From assembly GCA_905178155.1 (NCBI GenBank), contig CAJINV010000007.1, positions 2,151,151 to 2,215,150 of the forward strand: 64,000 nt of DNA, written 5' to 3'. Positions 47,629 through 58,906 of the stretch are shown one piece after another; positions within the stretch are counted from its first letter, which is position 1; every line of letters begins with the position of its first letter. The DNA comes from Amoebophrya sp. A120 (Eukaryota > Sar > Dinophyceae > Syndiniales > Amoebophryaceae). Position numbers and translations under genes: made by a program. Under the pieces are notes generated by a model that was not told where the DNA came from, did no database searches, and saw only the letters and a list, made by a program, of their open reading frames with translations.

Positions 47629-48631
47629 TGTGATCACTCTGTCTCCACCTGCTTTCGGCGTGGTCGATTTTCGTCTTGAACAAGTTAGTAGCCCAGTGAA
47701 TGGTAGGTCAGAAATAAAATAGCGATCCGGGAAAAGTCAAAACGAAATTGTAAAAAAGAAAAAGGACGCCGACGCGAACAGAAATAGGTCGAGTCGGGAG
47801 AGCTGGATGCTAGCTAGTAGAGGAGGTCAAAAAAGTGTAGCAAAAAAAAGGAACAAGCTGTACAGCAGAGGCCAAAATCAAAGCTAGAAAGGCTGAAGTT
47901 CACACACTGGCTGCATGTAAAATCTTGAGCGACAGAGAAATGGAAATAGGAAATAGTCGACGGCGAGTTTTTTTTCAAAAACTTGGGCACTACGATAATG
48001 CTGATCCTCTTCACAACGACGACGTCGGGCGTTTTTTTAGATCATTTTCTAGATCGAACTCGAACAATGAGTGGTGGTGTTATAGTACTTGTTCCGGCAA
48101 TACTTATACTTGGAGGCGACAACTTCAGCTCGATCCGTTTCTCGTATGGCTAAGAAATACCGGGTGAAGAGGTAGCAAATCTGGCTTCACCTAGTCCACA
48201 GATGACGATAGCGTCGACCCTCGTCGACGCGGCCTGCCAAATTATGAATTTCAATTTCAATTCTAATTTTTTCAATATTATCACATAAAATATGTTGATC
48301 GCAAACGTGGCTTGGCCTTCATGCTGCTTTTGTCTTTCGGTAATCGATGCTCTTTTCCATCGTCTTTTTGCAATGCAAGTGTTTTTTTAATTTTAGGGGT
48401 CGCAACGGCCGCCGCGTGGCCAAAAGTTAAGCTAGAACATCTCATCGTTATCTGGGCTACTTCTAAAGCCAAATGGTGTGCCGCGGGTGTATGGATAGGT
48501 AGTAACGAGCGACAGGGATATCCATAGTCAACAACAATGAAGATGATATAAGTAAATATTTATAAGAACTTACCGGCGGGTTTCAAGCAGATCCCATGCG
48601 CATGCAGGTACCCCCGAGCAGTGCTAACTTT
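47629..48631. other. Intergenic spacer
   Basis: A minus-strand frame at 48281-48472 (ALEVAQITMRCSS..RSTYFM) could be a further exon of the gene at 48632-49081, whose end has a GTATGT donor, but the phases do not match. Otherwise nothing was seen. Confidence 0.4.
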
Positions 48632-49081
48632 TTAACCCTTTTTGAAAACATACGTATCGACGGTGACCACCGAACTGCAATCGTGCCCCTTCGCTGGCGG
48701 CGTCGCAGTGCTCGTGCTGTGGTGCGTCAAAGTCCAACCAGCCGCTGCAATCCACTCCAGAAGGTGAAAAATGCAAGCCCGCTCCGGATCCTGGACGCTG
48801 TCTATGCTCAGCTTCAACAGAGTCGTTCGCCAGTGCCAGGTCTTCATGTCGTCCGGGGGCAAAACCTGGTCTGGCAGATGCATTCCGTACTTTCTCAGAA
48901 CTGCTTCTGCGATGGCGGCATTATAATCTTTCACGTACTTCTCCACATGACTCATGTATTTCTCCACGATATGCTCGCGCAATGCGGGCGGTAATTCGCC
49001 CAAAATCGCGTCTGCTCTTCGATCAATCGCGCGCGAGGTTTGGGAGCAATTGCTCTTCGTTTTGAGGACGGCGAAACTCAT
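48632..49081 (-). CDS. Hypothetical helical protein, 149 residues
   Basis: An ATG-started frame with MSFAVLKTKSNCSQTSRAID, then helices (RADAILGELPPALREHIVEK; HVEKYVKDYNAAIAEAVLRK) and HWRTTLLKLSIDSVQDPERA, FHLLEWIAAAGWTLTHH. There is no signal or TM segment. Coding-like composition and position in the co-oriented array support it. A GTATGT donor inside VDTYVF near the end suggests the true last exon lies downstream, so the final ~6 residues are doubtful. Function unknown. Confidence 0.6.
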   Translation of the reverse strand: MSFAVLKTKSNCSQTSRAIDRRADAILGELPPALREHIVEKYMSHVEKYVKDYNAAIAEAVLRKYGMHLPDQVLPPDDMKTWHWRTTLLKLSIDSVQDPERACIFHLLEWIAAAGWTLTHHSTSTATPPAKGHDCSSVVTVDTYVFKKG

Positions 49082-49757
49082 GTTGGAAAATTCAGGAAAG
49101 GCTTAAACAGGCGTTTCGTTATACAGTCGTCGGCGCTTCGTTATACAGGCAAGGCTTAAAAGCGAATTGCTAATATGTTATTGGGGAGCAGCCGGCGTTT
49201 TGCTTCTGGAGCGCGATGCTAAAAATGCTTCTTCGGACTTCGGGTGGTCGAGCGGTGGGCGTCTATCTGCCCCCCGACTCGGACTCGAAACTGAAGCCAC
49301 GCACTCGAAACTGAAGCCACACTACTGGTAGCTTCCGGCAAAAATATTGTCACTCAATTAAAGAGCGAAGACCGGTGTCGCTCTTGCTCTCGGACGACTT
49401 CGGTTCCACTACTTGTTCGTATAAGAGGTTTGCTTGTGGCCAAGCGGAATGAAGTTGAAGTTAAATCATGAACATGAAGAGCTTGTCAACATAGCCCTCT
49501 CGAAGCGTGAGAAGATCATCGATGGAACAAGACACTCGATAGAGAAATAGAAACTTCGACCGGCGATTTTCGTGGACGGACATCCATTTTCACGATGACC
49601 GGTACCGGACTAGTCAATCCATTAACTGATAATCATGAATTTCCTTTCGTGCTTTGTTCTGGATTCGGATTCTTTCTGTCCACAAGCACGATGAAAGAAT
49701 AACTCATATTAATACAAACAAAAACCCCTGGCCACAAAAAAACGGCAAAAAGTTTCA
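49082..49757. other. Intergenic spacer with a 20-bp tandem duplication
   Basis: The unit GCACTCGAAACTGAAGCCAC is present twice in tandem at 49281-49320, with one mismatch. No gene was recognised. Confidence 0.6.
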
Positions 49758-49910
49758 AGACACGCGCGCGCGCGCGTTACGCGCGCGCGGGTAACGCGTG
49801 CGCGAGCGCGGGCGCGCGTAATGCGCGCACACGCGTAACGCGTACAGGCGGGCGCGTAACGCGCTGCGCGTCGCGTAACGCGCACACGCGTAACGCGCGA
49901 GGCACGCGGG
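49758..49910. repeat. Alternating CG/GC tract (CGCG, TAACGCG units)
   Basis: About 150 bp of alternating pyrimidine-purine sequence made of CGCGCG and GTAACGCG words. Its composition favours left-handed Z-DNA. It borders the G-rich minisatellite. Confidence 0.85.
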
Positions 49911-51250
49911 GGGGCCGGGCGGGGGCCGGGCGGGGGCCGGGGGGGCAGCCGGCAGCAGGCGGGGGCGGGGGATGGGGGGGGCCGCGCCCCCCCCCGGCGG
50001 CCGCGGGCCGGGCGGGCGCCGCGGGCAGGCGGCAGGGGCCGGCAGCTGGCGGGGGCGGGGAATGGGGGGGGCCGCGCCCCCTCCCCGGCGGCCGCGGGCC
50101 GGGCGCCGCGGGCGGGCGGCAGGGAGCGGCAGCTGGCGGGCACGCAGGCGGCAGGGAGCGGCAGCTGGCGGGCATGCAGGCGGCCGGGGGCGGCAGCTGG
50201 CGGGGGCGGGGGGTTAGGGGGGCCGCGGGCGGGCGGCAGGGGCCGGCATCTGGCGGGCACGCAGGCGGCCGGGAGCGGCAGCTGGCGGGCGGGGGCCGGC
50301 ATCCGCCCCGCGGGCAGGCGGCCGGGAGCGGCAGCTGGCGGGGGCGGGGAATGGGGGGGGCCGCGCCCCCGCCCCGGCGGCCGCGGGCCGGGCGCCGCGG
50401 GCGGGCGGCAGGGGCCGGCATCCGGCGGGCACGCAGGCGGCCGGGAGCGGCAGCTGGCGGGGGCGGGGAATGGGGGGGGCCGCGCTCCCCCCGGCGGCCG
50501 CGGGCCCGCCGGGCGCCGCGGGCGGGCGGCAGCCAGGGGCCGGAATCTGGCAGACTGGGTGGGTGGCGGGCACGCAGGCGGCCGGGGCCGGCAAAATTCC
50601 CCCGCAAATGGGCGGCGGCGCGGGGCGCGCGGGGGCCGGGCGGGCAGGCGGCCCTGGGCGGGGGCGGGGAATGGGGGACGGGCGCGCCCCTCCCCCGGCG
50701 GCCTCGGGCCGGGCGGGCAGGCGGAGCGGGCGAGCCGGCAACAGGTGGGGGCGCGCGGGGGGCGGGGGCCGGCCGCGGGTCGGGCGGGCGGAAGGGGTCG
50801 GCGGCGCGCGGGGGCGGGGAATGGCGGGGGCCGCGCCCCCCCGGCGGCCGCGCGCGGCCCGGGGCCGGGCCGGGGGGGGCGGGCAAGCAGGCGCGCGGCG
50901 GCCGCCCGCAGGCGGGCGCGGGCCGGACGGCGGGGGGCGGCTGCAGGCGGGGGCCGGAGGGGGGCCGCGCCCCCTCCCCCGCCGGCCGCGGCGGGCTTGG
51001 GGCGGGCAGGCGGCGACGAATCGCCCGCCGCAGCAGGCAGGCGGCCGGGGTCGGCCGTAGGGAAACATGTGCGAGCGGGCGGCGGTCGGGCGCGGCTGCG
51101 GGCGGGGGCGGGGACGGCAACGTGCTGTGGTAGCACCAAGGCTTCCCGCCCGGCGGCCGGGGGGCGGGAACAGGCGACCGCAGGCAAGCGGGCCGCCCGA
51201 TTAGCCGGCGCGCACGTGCTTCGCGGGCAAGCGAGACGGGCAAATGCCCT
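49911..51250. repeat. G-rich minisatellite block (~1.3 kb, very high GC)
   Basis: Irregular tandem units of the type GGCAGCTGGCGGGGGCGGGG, GCCGCGGGCGGGCGGCAGG and CCCCGGCGGCCGCGGGCC. G-runs lie on the plus strand, giving many potential G-quadruplexes, and several units form CCGCGG palindromes. Every frame is open for long stretches, producing spurious Pro/Arg/Ala- or Gly/Arg-rich ORFs of up to 519 codons, which I reject as genes. Confidence 0.9.
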
Positions 51251-51728
51251 CCCCTGCGGCCAGTGCACAGCACCACGCGGGGACAGGCGAGGGCGCCTCG
51301 ACCCGATGGGGGCCCGTTACCGATGGGCCCCTCGGGGGCTGCGCGCCGAAGCGCGGTTGGACGACACCGACGGCACTTTTATTTTGGTTTCGCGTTCTTT
51401 GGACGAAAATCTTGGCGCGCAGTTTCTGATTTTTCGAACGAACGACAACGCGCGGGCTTTTTGTGCCTAGCCGCACGAATTGCGCGGCCTTCAGTCTGTA
51501 ACTTTTTGCTTTAACTATACTGGCCAGGGGCCGGACTGCTTTCCCTAGTATGCGTTATTTTATAAGTAGCATGAAAAGCGTAAATACGCTTGTGAAAGTA
51601 CCGAGATACTTTTGAAGACCGCAGGCACGACATCAACTTTTGTTTGACCACTAGGACCACTATTTCCCAACCAGCCGGCTTCATGTCAATCCCAACAAGG
51701 TCACTTTTGTGTGCGCAGTAGCTGCTTT
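51251..51728. other. Spacer downstream of the BTB gene
   Basis: The GC content falls to normal and no gene is seen. This is probably the 3' untranslated region of the minus-strand gene ending at 51729. Confidence 0.4.
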
Positions 51729-54700
51729 CTAATCTACCTCAACATCTTCCACTTCTTCATCAGCAGACGAATTTCCCTCCTCATCTTCTTCCTCCTCTTC
51801 CAGTTCCGCTCCAGCATCAGGATTCTCCTGGTGACCCCCGTTCCCTCCGGGACCGTCCGCGGAGGGCGTCACACCGTCCGCGCGATCAAAGAAAATCTTG
51901 TCCCGGGCGACGTCGAAGCTGTGATTTTTTAAGGCATGACGACGGTCGAGAAAAGGAAATATAACCACAATCCTGCAAAAATCATCTAAATCACGATGCA
52001 AAAATGCTACGTATCGAAGATTTATCCAAAAACAATAGAAAAAAGCGACGTAGGAGCGTCATTTGTACAGTTGTGGAATCCGTAGAATTTCGCCGTCCAC
52101 GTGTCCCAAAATCTTCTCATCGATCTGCGTGTCCGGCAGCCTAGCAAAATCCTTCGCAAACTTACAATACTCGCGAAAACTCTCTTTCGCGTCTTCCTTC
52201 GAAATTGTCCCGGCTTTTTCCCACTCCGCGGCTTCGTAGTCCGGATCCCGGAGGGCCCATTTCTGTTCGAAACCTTCCCGCACGTCCGCGGCGAAGTCGA
52301 GAGTGGGTGTGCCTCCGCTCGCCGTTTTCCAGATACTGTTGTCCGCAGCCTGCCAAGGATGCAGCGCGAGGCTGCCCCGAAAGGAGGTTTTTGCAGGTTC
52401 TCCGATGGTGGAGGGACTGCACGTTTCTGATTTATTTTTCGACGACGCGCTCCTCGGATTTCCATTTGCATTTCCATGAGGTTTGTCCAAATCAAGGTAT
52501 GTGGTTTCGGGGTTTTTGCACGTCATGGGCGGTTCCCCTTCTATTGTCCCCGAGATGAACCCAGTCGGCTCCCACTGCAGATCATCTCTACTGCACGTCG
52601 AAGCAATCGCCACTTTCAGCCGGCCGTAAAGCCGGTAAGCTTCGAACGACTTGTCGAACACAAAGCTTGCTGCGTTGTCGATTTGCGCAGGGTAGAAATC
52701 CGTTCCCGGCTCAATCACGTGCGAAAACTTCGGAGCTTTGATGCGCGACCAAAACGTGTCTATTAGTGGAGCCTTCGACGCATTTTGATTTTCTTTACCT
52801 TTGGCCACGGAAGAAGTTGAAGATGATGCACCAGACGACGCAACAGCTTTAAGATTTTCTCTCCCTCCAGCTCGGCGTCGTTTTTCGCTGTCAGTCAGGG
52901 GAAAAATCCCACTTTTCGGCCGTAGCAGTCGCATTGCTTTTTCCGCTAGTGTCGGTACCGCGCGGAAGAGATTTTGCGGCCGGAGCAGAACGTCCGAAAC
53001 AGTGAGACCGCTTTTCGTGATATCCTCAGCGGTAGGATCCATTTTGTGCTTGTCGCTTGATGAAGATATTGAAGATTCTACGGCTTTTTTATCCTTCTCC
53101 TCTACTTCAGCGGACACCCTTGAACCGGGCTCCTCTTTCCCCAAGTTGCAGTCGCGAAAAATCCGCACCGCGTAGCGCAGGTCCTTGTGCTCGCGGAAAT
53201 CGCTTATGGGTGCGCTACTGCAGTAGATACTCATCAGGTGGCCCCCCGCAGTCGCCTCTTTGAACACTTTCGCCATGTCCATGTGCCCGGCCTCCACCAT
53301 CCGCTTCGTGCTCTCCACGGGGTTGCCCTGGTAGTGTAGATTGCCTACAATACCGATCTGCCCGTTGAGTTCCGGCCGCGCGGACAAGTTGTCTACAAAA
53401 ACCAGCGTTCCCGGGGGGAGAAACAGAGCCGGGTTGGAGGAGGCGGGGGACCCTGCCCTACTCGGTGCGGACGTCGGTGTCCAGGCTGATTTGCGCTTTT
53501 TCAGTGCGGCCGTCCCTGGTGGTACAACTGCGGCGGGAGAATTCATTCCTCGCGGACAGTTCGGCGTGACCGCGACGGTGTTTGCGAAAAGCGTGTGCGG
53601 CGAAGAGTAGGCGTCCAGCGACGTGTGCTTCTTGATCTCGGGAATGAACGCATTGGGTGGCGCTTTCATGTTTCGGAACAACTCCTGCAACTTGAAGTTC
53701 ATGTGCTGGTGCAGGTCCCCAAAGAACGTGCTCTCTTGCACCAGGTCGTCGTGCTTCTTGGTCAAGTGCTCTGTGGAGAGACGCGCGCGTCGGCGCCGCG
53801 CGACCTCTCGTCTCCGCACTGCAGCGTCCTCGTCGGTGAGGGTTTCGCCTTTCAATGTGAGTTTCTCGAGGAGCAACTTGTTTGGGTTTGCCTTGCACTG
53901 TTTTGTGTTGACAGCTTGGTCCTCTTTCGTTGTTTTTTTGTTTTTGAAGAATGCGACTTCTTCCACGACTTTCTCTTCCTCGTCCCGGTCTTTGCAGAAC
54001 TTTTCGAATTCGTCCAAAATATTGATCGCTTTGCCGCCCAGATCGTTACACGGACGACGAAACCGCCGACGCAGCGGCAAACTCGCTGTGGTCAGCAGTG
54101 TTAGCTGGTATTGCATTTCCTCCGTGACGCTAGAAGAGTACGGATAATCGTCGACAAAACAGGGCCCACGCCATGCGTCGTGACCGCGAACGGTGCACCG
54201 CTTCTCGTAGTGATTTACGTATCCCGAATTGACGCCCTTCATGCACTGCGAGATCGAGTTGTCGTCGCCGTGGAGAAACAAGGAACGAAGTTTCACACTC
54301 AACGGGCAGAAAAAGTTGGGATGCGCAATGTCTCGGACTCCATAGACAAAGGTCACGTATCCCTGCGCGTCCATGCAGCGTTCGACGTCTGTAAAGGGAA
54401 ATTCGTTGTTTAGCTCACCGTTCAGCTCATCCGTGTGGAGTGGCTGGCTGCCGTAGCGGACGGAATGCAGCACCGAGTCCCTCTTGTAGCCATGCGCCCG
54501 GAAGTAGTCCAGTCGTTTTGCGTAGGAGTCCGGCCGATTACGCCAGTAATCGATTTCTTCATCGCTGATTGGCATCTGTATCATGTCGTCGTGGCGGATG
54601 TCCAGGTTATTCTCATGGGCCGCCAGCGCACTGCGAGCAAATCTACGGGCAGCGTCCATTTCGCGACGTGCAAACTGCTGCTCTTTCTTGGATTGTTCAG

Positions 54701-57700
54701 CGGTTGGTGTTGCGCCGCATTTGCGTCGTCGTCCGGCCTGTCGGAGGCTAGTTTCCGGATACAGCCGGGCATACCGGTGCGAGGCCTCAAGGTCTTCCGA
54801 CCAATGGCTGATGTCCCGTTTCGGACGAAACTGCTCCCCGGGCGCGGGGGCCCGTGCCCGATTGCGAGCTGTTATGCGAGTCATGTTGGCGACATCCAGC
54901 GAATCTGACCTCGTATTCAATGCCGAAGCGACCGTTTGCGAGAAAAGTGAAAACGGCCCGGCGAGAAGTTTCACGAAGTGCGTATGGTGAATGGCTCCTC
55001 GCGACACCAAGTCGCTCCAGGAAAACTCGGCTTCGTCAATGTTGTCATGGCCGAGCATCGCGGCCAGCCGTCCCGGTTCGAAATCCTGCTGCTCGTCGGC
55101 CCAGTCGTTGCCCCAGGGAAAATATCCTCTCGCAAAACTGCTGGTGTACCTACTATACTACGTACCAATCGATGCACTCGCATGACCTTTTTAGTTTTTC
55201 ACTTGTGGGAACGGTAAGATTAGTGAACGAAAAATTCAATTTGTACGTGGAAGTAAAGACGCTTTTGCAAGAATATGAGTGCATACAAAAAGTTCCAAAG
55301 GAAAGGTAATGTCGCCGATGCGGTGGCCAATGTGATTGCGTTTTTGCCGGGCCTCCCACGTGTCGATGTCGCACACATCGTTAAAATTTTTCGCCGGTAC
55401 ACAGTTCAGTGCGCTCTTCTGGCCAATCGAATGTGTTCCCCAGTGTACTTTGCGACGCCATTCTTTATTAGTCGTACCACGCAGATAATTCCGCTGCCGA
55501 AACTGCTGCGCCAGCAGGTCTGCTAACTTAAGGGTCAAAATTTCAACTTCTGGTGGCGCAGCCTGTCGTTGTTCTTCTGCGAGAAGTGCACTGCTGTAAC
55601 TGTCGTGGCGAGACGCGCACGCGAAAAAAGCATTGTTTGAAGCACCGCCGAGGGCCAGGGAGTCAGGGTCAGCGTCGCTGCTTAGAAAAGCCGGCAACGA
55701 CACCTCGCGATCTCCATGCAGGCGGCGAGCGACCACACCCGCAATAAACGGGTCGACGTCGATGGGGTTCAAGTGGAGCCAGCAGTCGATCATGTGCCTG
55801 CGTTTGGGTGGATCCGCTTGATTCAGCCTCTTTCCCTCCGCCAAGGAAGCCACACAATTCGCGTAAAGGTACCGCATCGCATTCGCATCTTGAGACAACA
55901 GCGAAACGACGTCTCCGCGCGAATGAGTGTCCTGGTAGGGCATTCGAACAAGGAGTAGCAAGGGCCACAACGGTGACATGAGTGCCTGGACGATCACGCG
56001 TTCGACGTGTAGCTTAGAAGCTGCAAAACGATCCAACACGGCAGCGTCGAATGGCATCGCATCTTGACAATGTGCAAAAGGTTGCTTGCCGTTGCTCTCA
56101 ACAGTAGCTCCCGCGTTCTCGATGTAAGTGAAAACAAGCGACAAGACATCTTCTTCGACGTTCACCACCAATACGTCACTGAGCAACAGTCGGCACATGT
56201 AGATGGGTGGAAACCGCCACGGGTTCTTTAGATGTTTGCAGAAAGCCGGACAGTCGAGCGCCGCCTGAAAGTTGCGCGCCAGAAAAAACAAGCAAATTTC
56301 CTCAGCCGTTGCCCGCACCTCGGGAGAGAACTTTAGAAGCAGTTCCTTCATGAAGAGAAGGTCGTAGTAGTTTGCCAGTACCACCGCAATGGCCATCCGC
56401 GAGAAGATTGTTATCTGCAGCACCTCCGCGATTTTCAGTAAAGGAATGACGGACTTCAACCGGTCCGAGCGGATTTCGTCGAAGATAGCTGCGTCTGTTG
56501 CCTTTGGAGCATTTGGATCGTCTTGTGGTGAAGCAGCCGCACCATCGGAGTCTGCGGGACTCACTGACGCTGCGGTCGATTTGGTATTCGATGCGCCGAA
56601 GAGACCACCAGCCAGGGGCACTACACTGCGTGCTTCCTGAAAGATGTTCACCGTCTTCGCCGCGTCCTTCTTTTTTTGCACTTCCGCGATTGCTTCTTCC
56701 CGCGACATGTCGCCGATGATGTTTGTCCGGAACCATTTCGCTAGGTCGCCCTTCCCGGATTCCGCAAATTCCATTTCATACATAAACTTTAATATCGTTT
56801 CGAAGTACGGGTGCGTTTCGGCTGGCAGCAAGTCGTCCAGAGCGATGGACCACGGTGGAGTGCTGGAACATGATCGAAGGTTCTGGTCATATTGTCCCGC
56901 CACCGCCGACGTTTCCGTTTCGCTGCGGTGCTGAAACAAATCGCTTTCTGCCCGTTCCGCCGTTCTCTCGAGGAAGTCCGCTCTTGCTTCGAAGAAGTGG
57001 CTGTGCTTTGTCAGCACGCGAACTGGGGCACAGTAGGTCTTATCACCAACCACGATTTCAAGTATCTTCTTCGAAAAAGGCGACCGATGCGCTTGAACTT
57101 GTTCTCGCGCTGCTTCGAAAGCAGAGGACGTGGCACGGCCAGGACCGTCACTCGTGATCCCTGTAGTTGCAGTTGCTGCCAGCGGGCCGGTGGTCGACGG
57201 AACCGCTTCCCACGGTTTTCGTAGATTCTCGAGACCGTCGCTGACTTTCTCTTCCTCTGTCTCAAACGTCGTGGCTCCGTCGTCAAAGGAAAACGTGTGC
57301 GAGAACGCCAATTCCTCGTCCACCAGATCGAACTGCTCCTCGTCAGTGACGACAAAAGTGCTGTTCCCAAGCGTCGAATACTCGCAGCCGTCCGTAAAAT
57401 GCTCGTCCTCATACTCGTCCAGGCCGACAACCACAGGTTTCTTGTTACCGGTATGGAGATCTTCCGGAACTGGCTTCGGGTCGTTTCTGTCTACTTTTCC
57501 GCAGTAGAATCTCCCCTGCACAGAAAGCGCAAAGTCGATGTCCGCGCTTTTAGCTGCTGCTGATGAATTTCGTGAAGGAAACAATCGAGTGAACGCTTTT
57601 TCTGGCGTCGAGTCGTGCGTCTGCTCTTAAATGGCAACCAATAGTGCCTCAGAACGCTTGCTCAAAAATTGCAAGCGGTTTTTGCACGGGGCGAATGCTG

Positions 57701-58181
57701 GCAGACCATGGTCCGAATCAGCGCTGTTGCGTGTCGTGTTGCTGTTGCCCGTGCAACTTTCGAGGACGGTTGTTCCCTCATCGGAGGCGGAGACACCATC
57801 TGGCGGCTGGGCTTCATCACATTCAACTGCCTTCGGCTGTGGCAGACCGTCCCAGCGTGACACACCCTCGAGATGCCGGTTGTTCCAGACATGTTCGATG
57901 TCGACCCTCCGCTTGTATTTCCGAATGTCCGTGCAGCCGTAAAGGCGACGGCATTTGTAGTGACGCTTGGGCACACGGAGTGGTTCGTCGTCATCGTCCT
58001 CCGAAGAGCCGCCGTGGAGCATAGTGTAGTACTCACCGTCGCTGTCATCGTGGCGGCAGCGCCCCTTTCCGAGCCCCCGGGTCACATCGAGATTCTTTGC
58101 ACGGGCCAGACGGTGAAGCAAGTACTTGTCCTTGGCCAAAGCGGCCAACGCCGGCTGGTCATCATACCTACGGTGCGCCAT
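51729..58181 (-). CDS. Large BTB-BACK protein with PELNG-type module (4 exons)
   Basis: Proposed exons 58181-57656, 57625-55261, 55149-52069 and 51918-51729 sum to 6162 nt, or 2053 residues, with ATG at 58181 (MAHRRYDDQPALAALAKDKY). The second segment holds a BTB domain (ILEIVVGDKTYCAPVRVLTKHSHFFEAR..ALDDLLPAETHPYFETILKFMYEM) and a BACK-like helical region (LLKIAEVLQITIFSRMAIAVVLANYYDLLF). BTB domains dimerise and often link substrates to Cullin-3. The third segment carries a FVDNLSARPELNGQIGIVGNL module resembling short PELNG motifs common in dinoflagellate proteins. The tail is acidic (ELEEEEEDEEG). The BTB frame has no ATG before the domain and is in phase with the first exon across one TAA, which a 30-nt intron removes. 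The join at 55261/55149 is phase-consistent but unproven, so two genes remain possible. Confidence 0.6.
57626..57655 (-). other. Candidate 30-nt mini-intron
   Basis: On the minus strand it begins GTTCTGAGG and ends CCATTTAAG, with phase 1 on both sides. It contains the only in-frame stop (TAA, 57627-57629) between the 5' coding block and the BTB block. Stop readthrough, a nonsense mutation or two separate genes are the alternatives. Confidence 0.5.
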
Positions 58182-58906
58182 GAGGGGTTAGAGGGGCAGG
58201 AGTTCGCGAAGGTTGCGCAACTGACTACAAGTCGACGCCTGCCCAGAACGAAACTACAAGACACACTATCGCTATTTCATTTCCTTTTTGGGTCTGTTAA
58301 AGGTACAACAGATGGATTATTTTTACAGAATCAAAAGTGGCCGAGTCCTCGGGGACAGGAATTTCAAGAACTCCTGGCAGCAGCAGCGGCAATGGCCGAG
58401 CTCATGCTGAACACACACAGCTGAGGGATCAAACTTTTCGGCAGCCACAGCACGGACGGATGGGCGATGGTGCCACTTCATTGCATTCATCTTGAATGAG
58501 CACAAAATGAACTAGAAGCCTTTGCCTTGAGGCCTTGAGATGTTGAAAAATAAACTTAAGCCCCAATAAAGAAGTGCGAAGTCTTATAATTTTTCATCTG
58601 GTTCTCGTTCTGGTACAATAGGTGTGATATTATTATACACGACGACAATACGCCTTGCCTGAACTGCCGGTCAAGTCGAAGTCTGTTGACAATGAGAGCA
58701 TCTTGGTGCTGGCATGAGAACCCGCAGGGCAAGAAACTGAAACAAGAGATATTCGCAGCCGGGCGCGTACTAACAGACGGAAGTAGGAGTCATAGCAACT
58801 GCAGACGCAGATGCAGAAAGGGGTTAGAATCATGTACTCGACGCAAACTGCAACAAGATGATCCCGCAGGTTCGTTATACTTTCGAGGACAGCTGACACG
58901 TTATCA
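58182..58906. other. Intergenic spacer
   Basis: Short frames only. No gene called. Confidence 0.5.

Noticed and set aside
49709..51276. Long Pro/Arg/Ala-rich ORFs (499 and 519 codons) and Gly/Arg-rich plus-strand ORFs
   Set aside because: They lie in the G-rich minisatellite where stops cannot occur by composition; all frames are open and none has a domain.
57625..57660. Nuclear genetic code with reassigned stops, as reported for some Amoebophrya
   Set aside because: All well-supported genes end at ordinary TAA, TAG or TGA codons; the single in-frame TAA is better explained by a mini-intron, readthrough or error.
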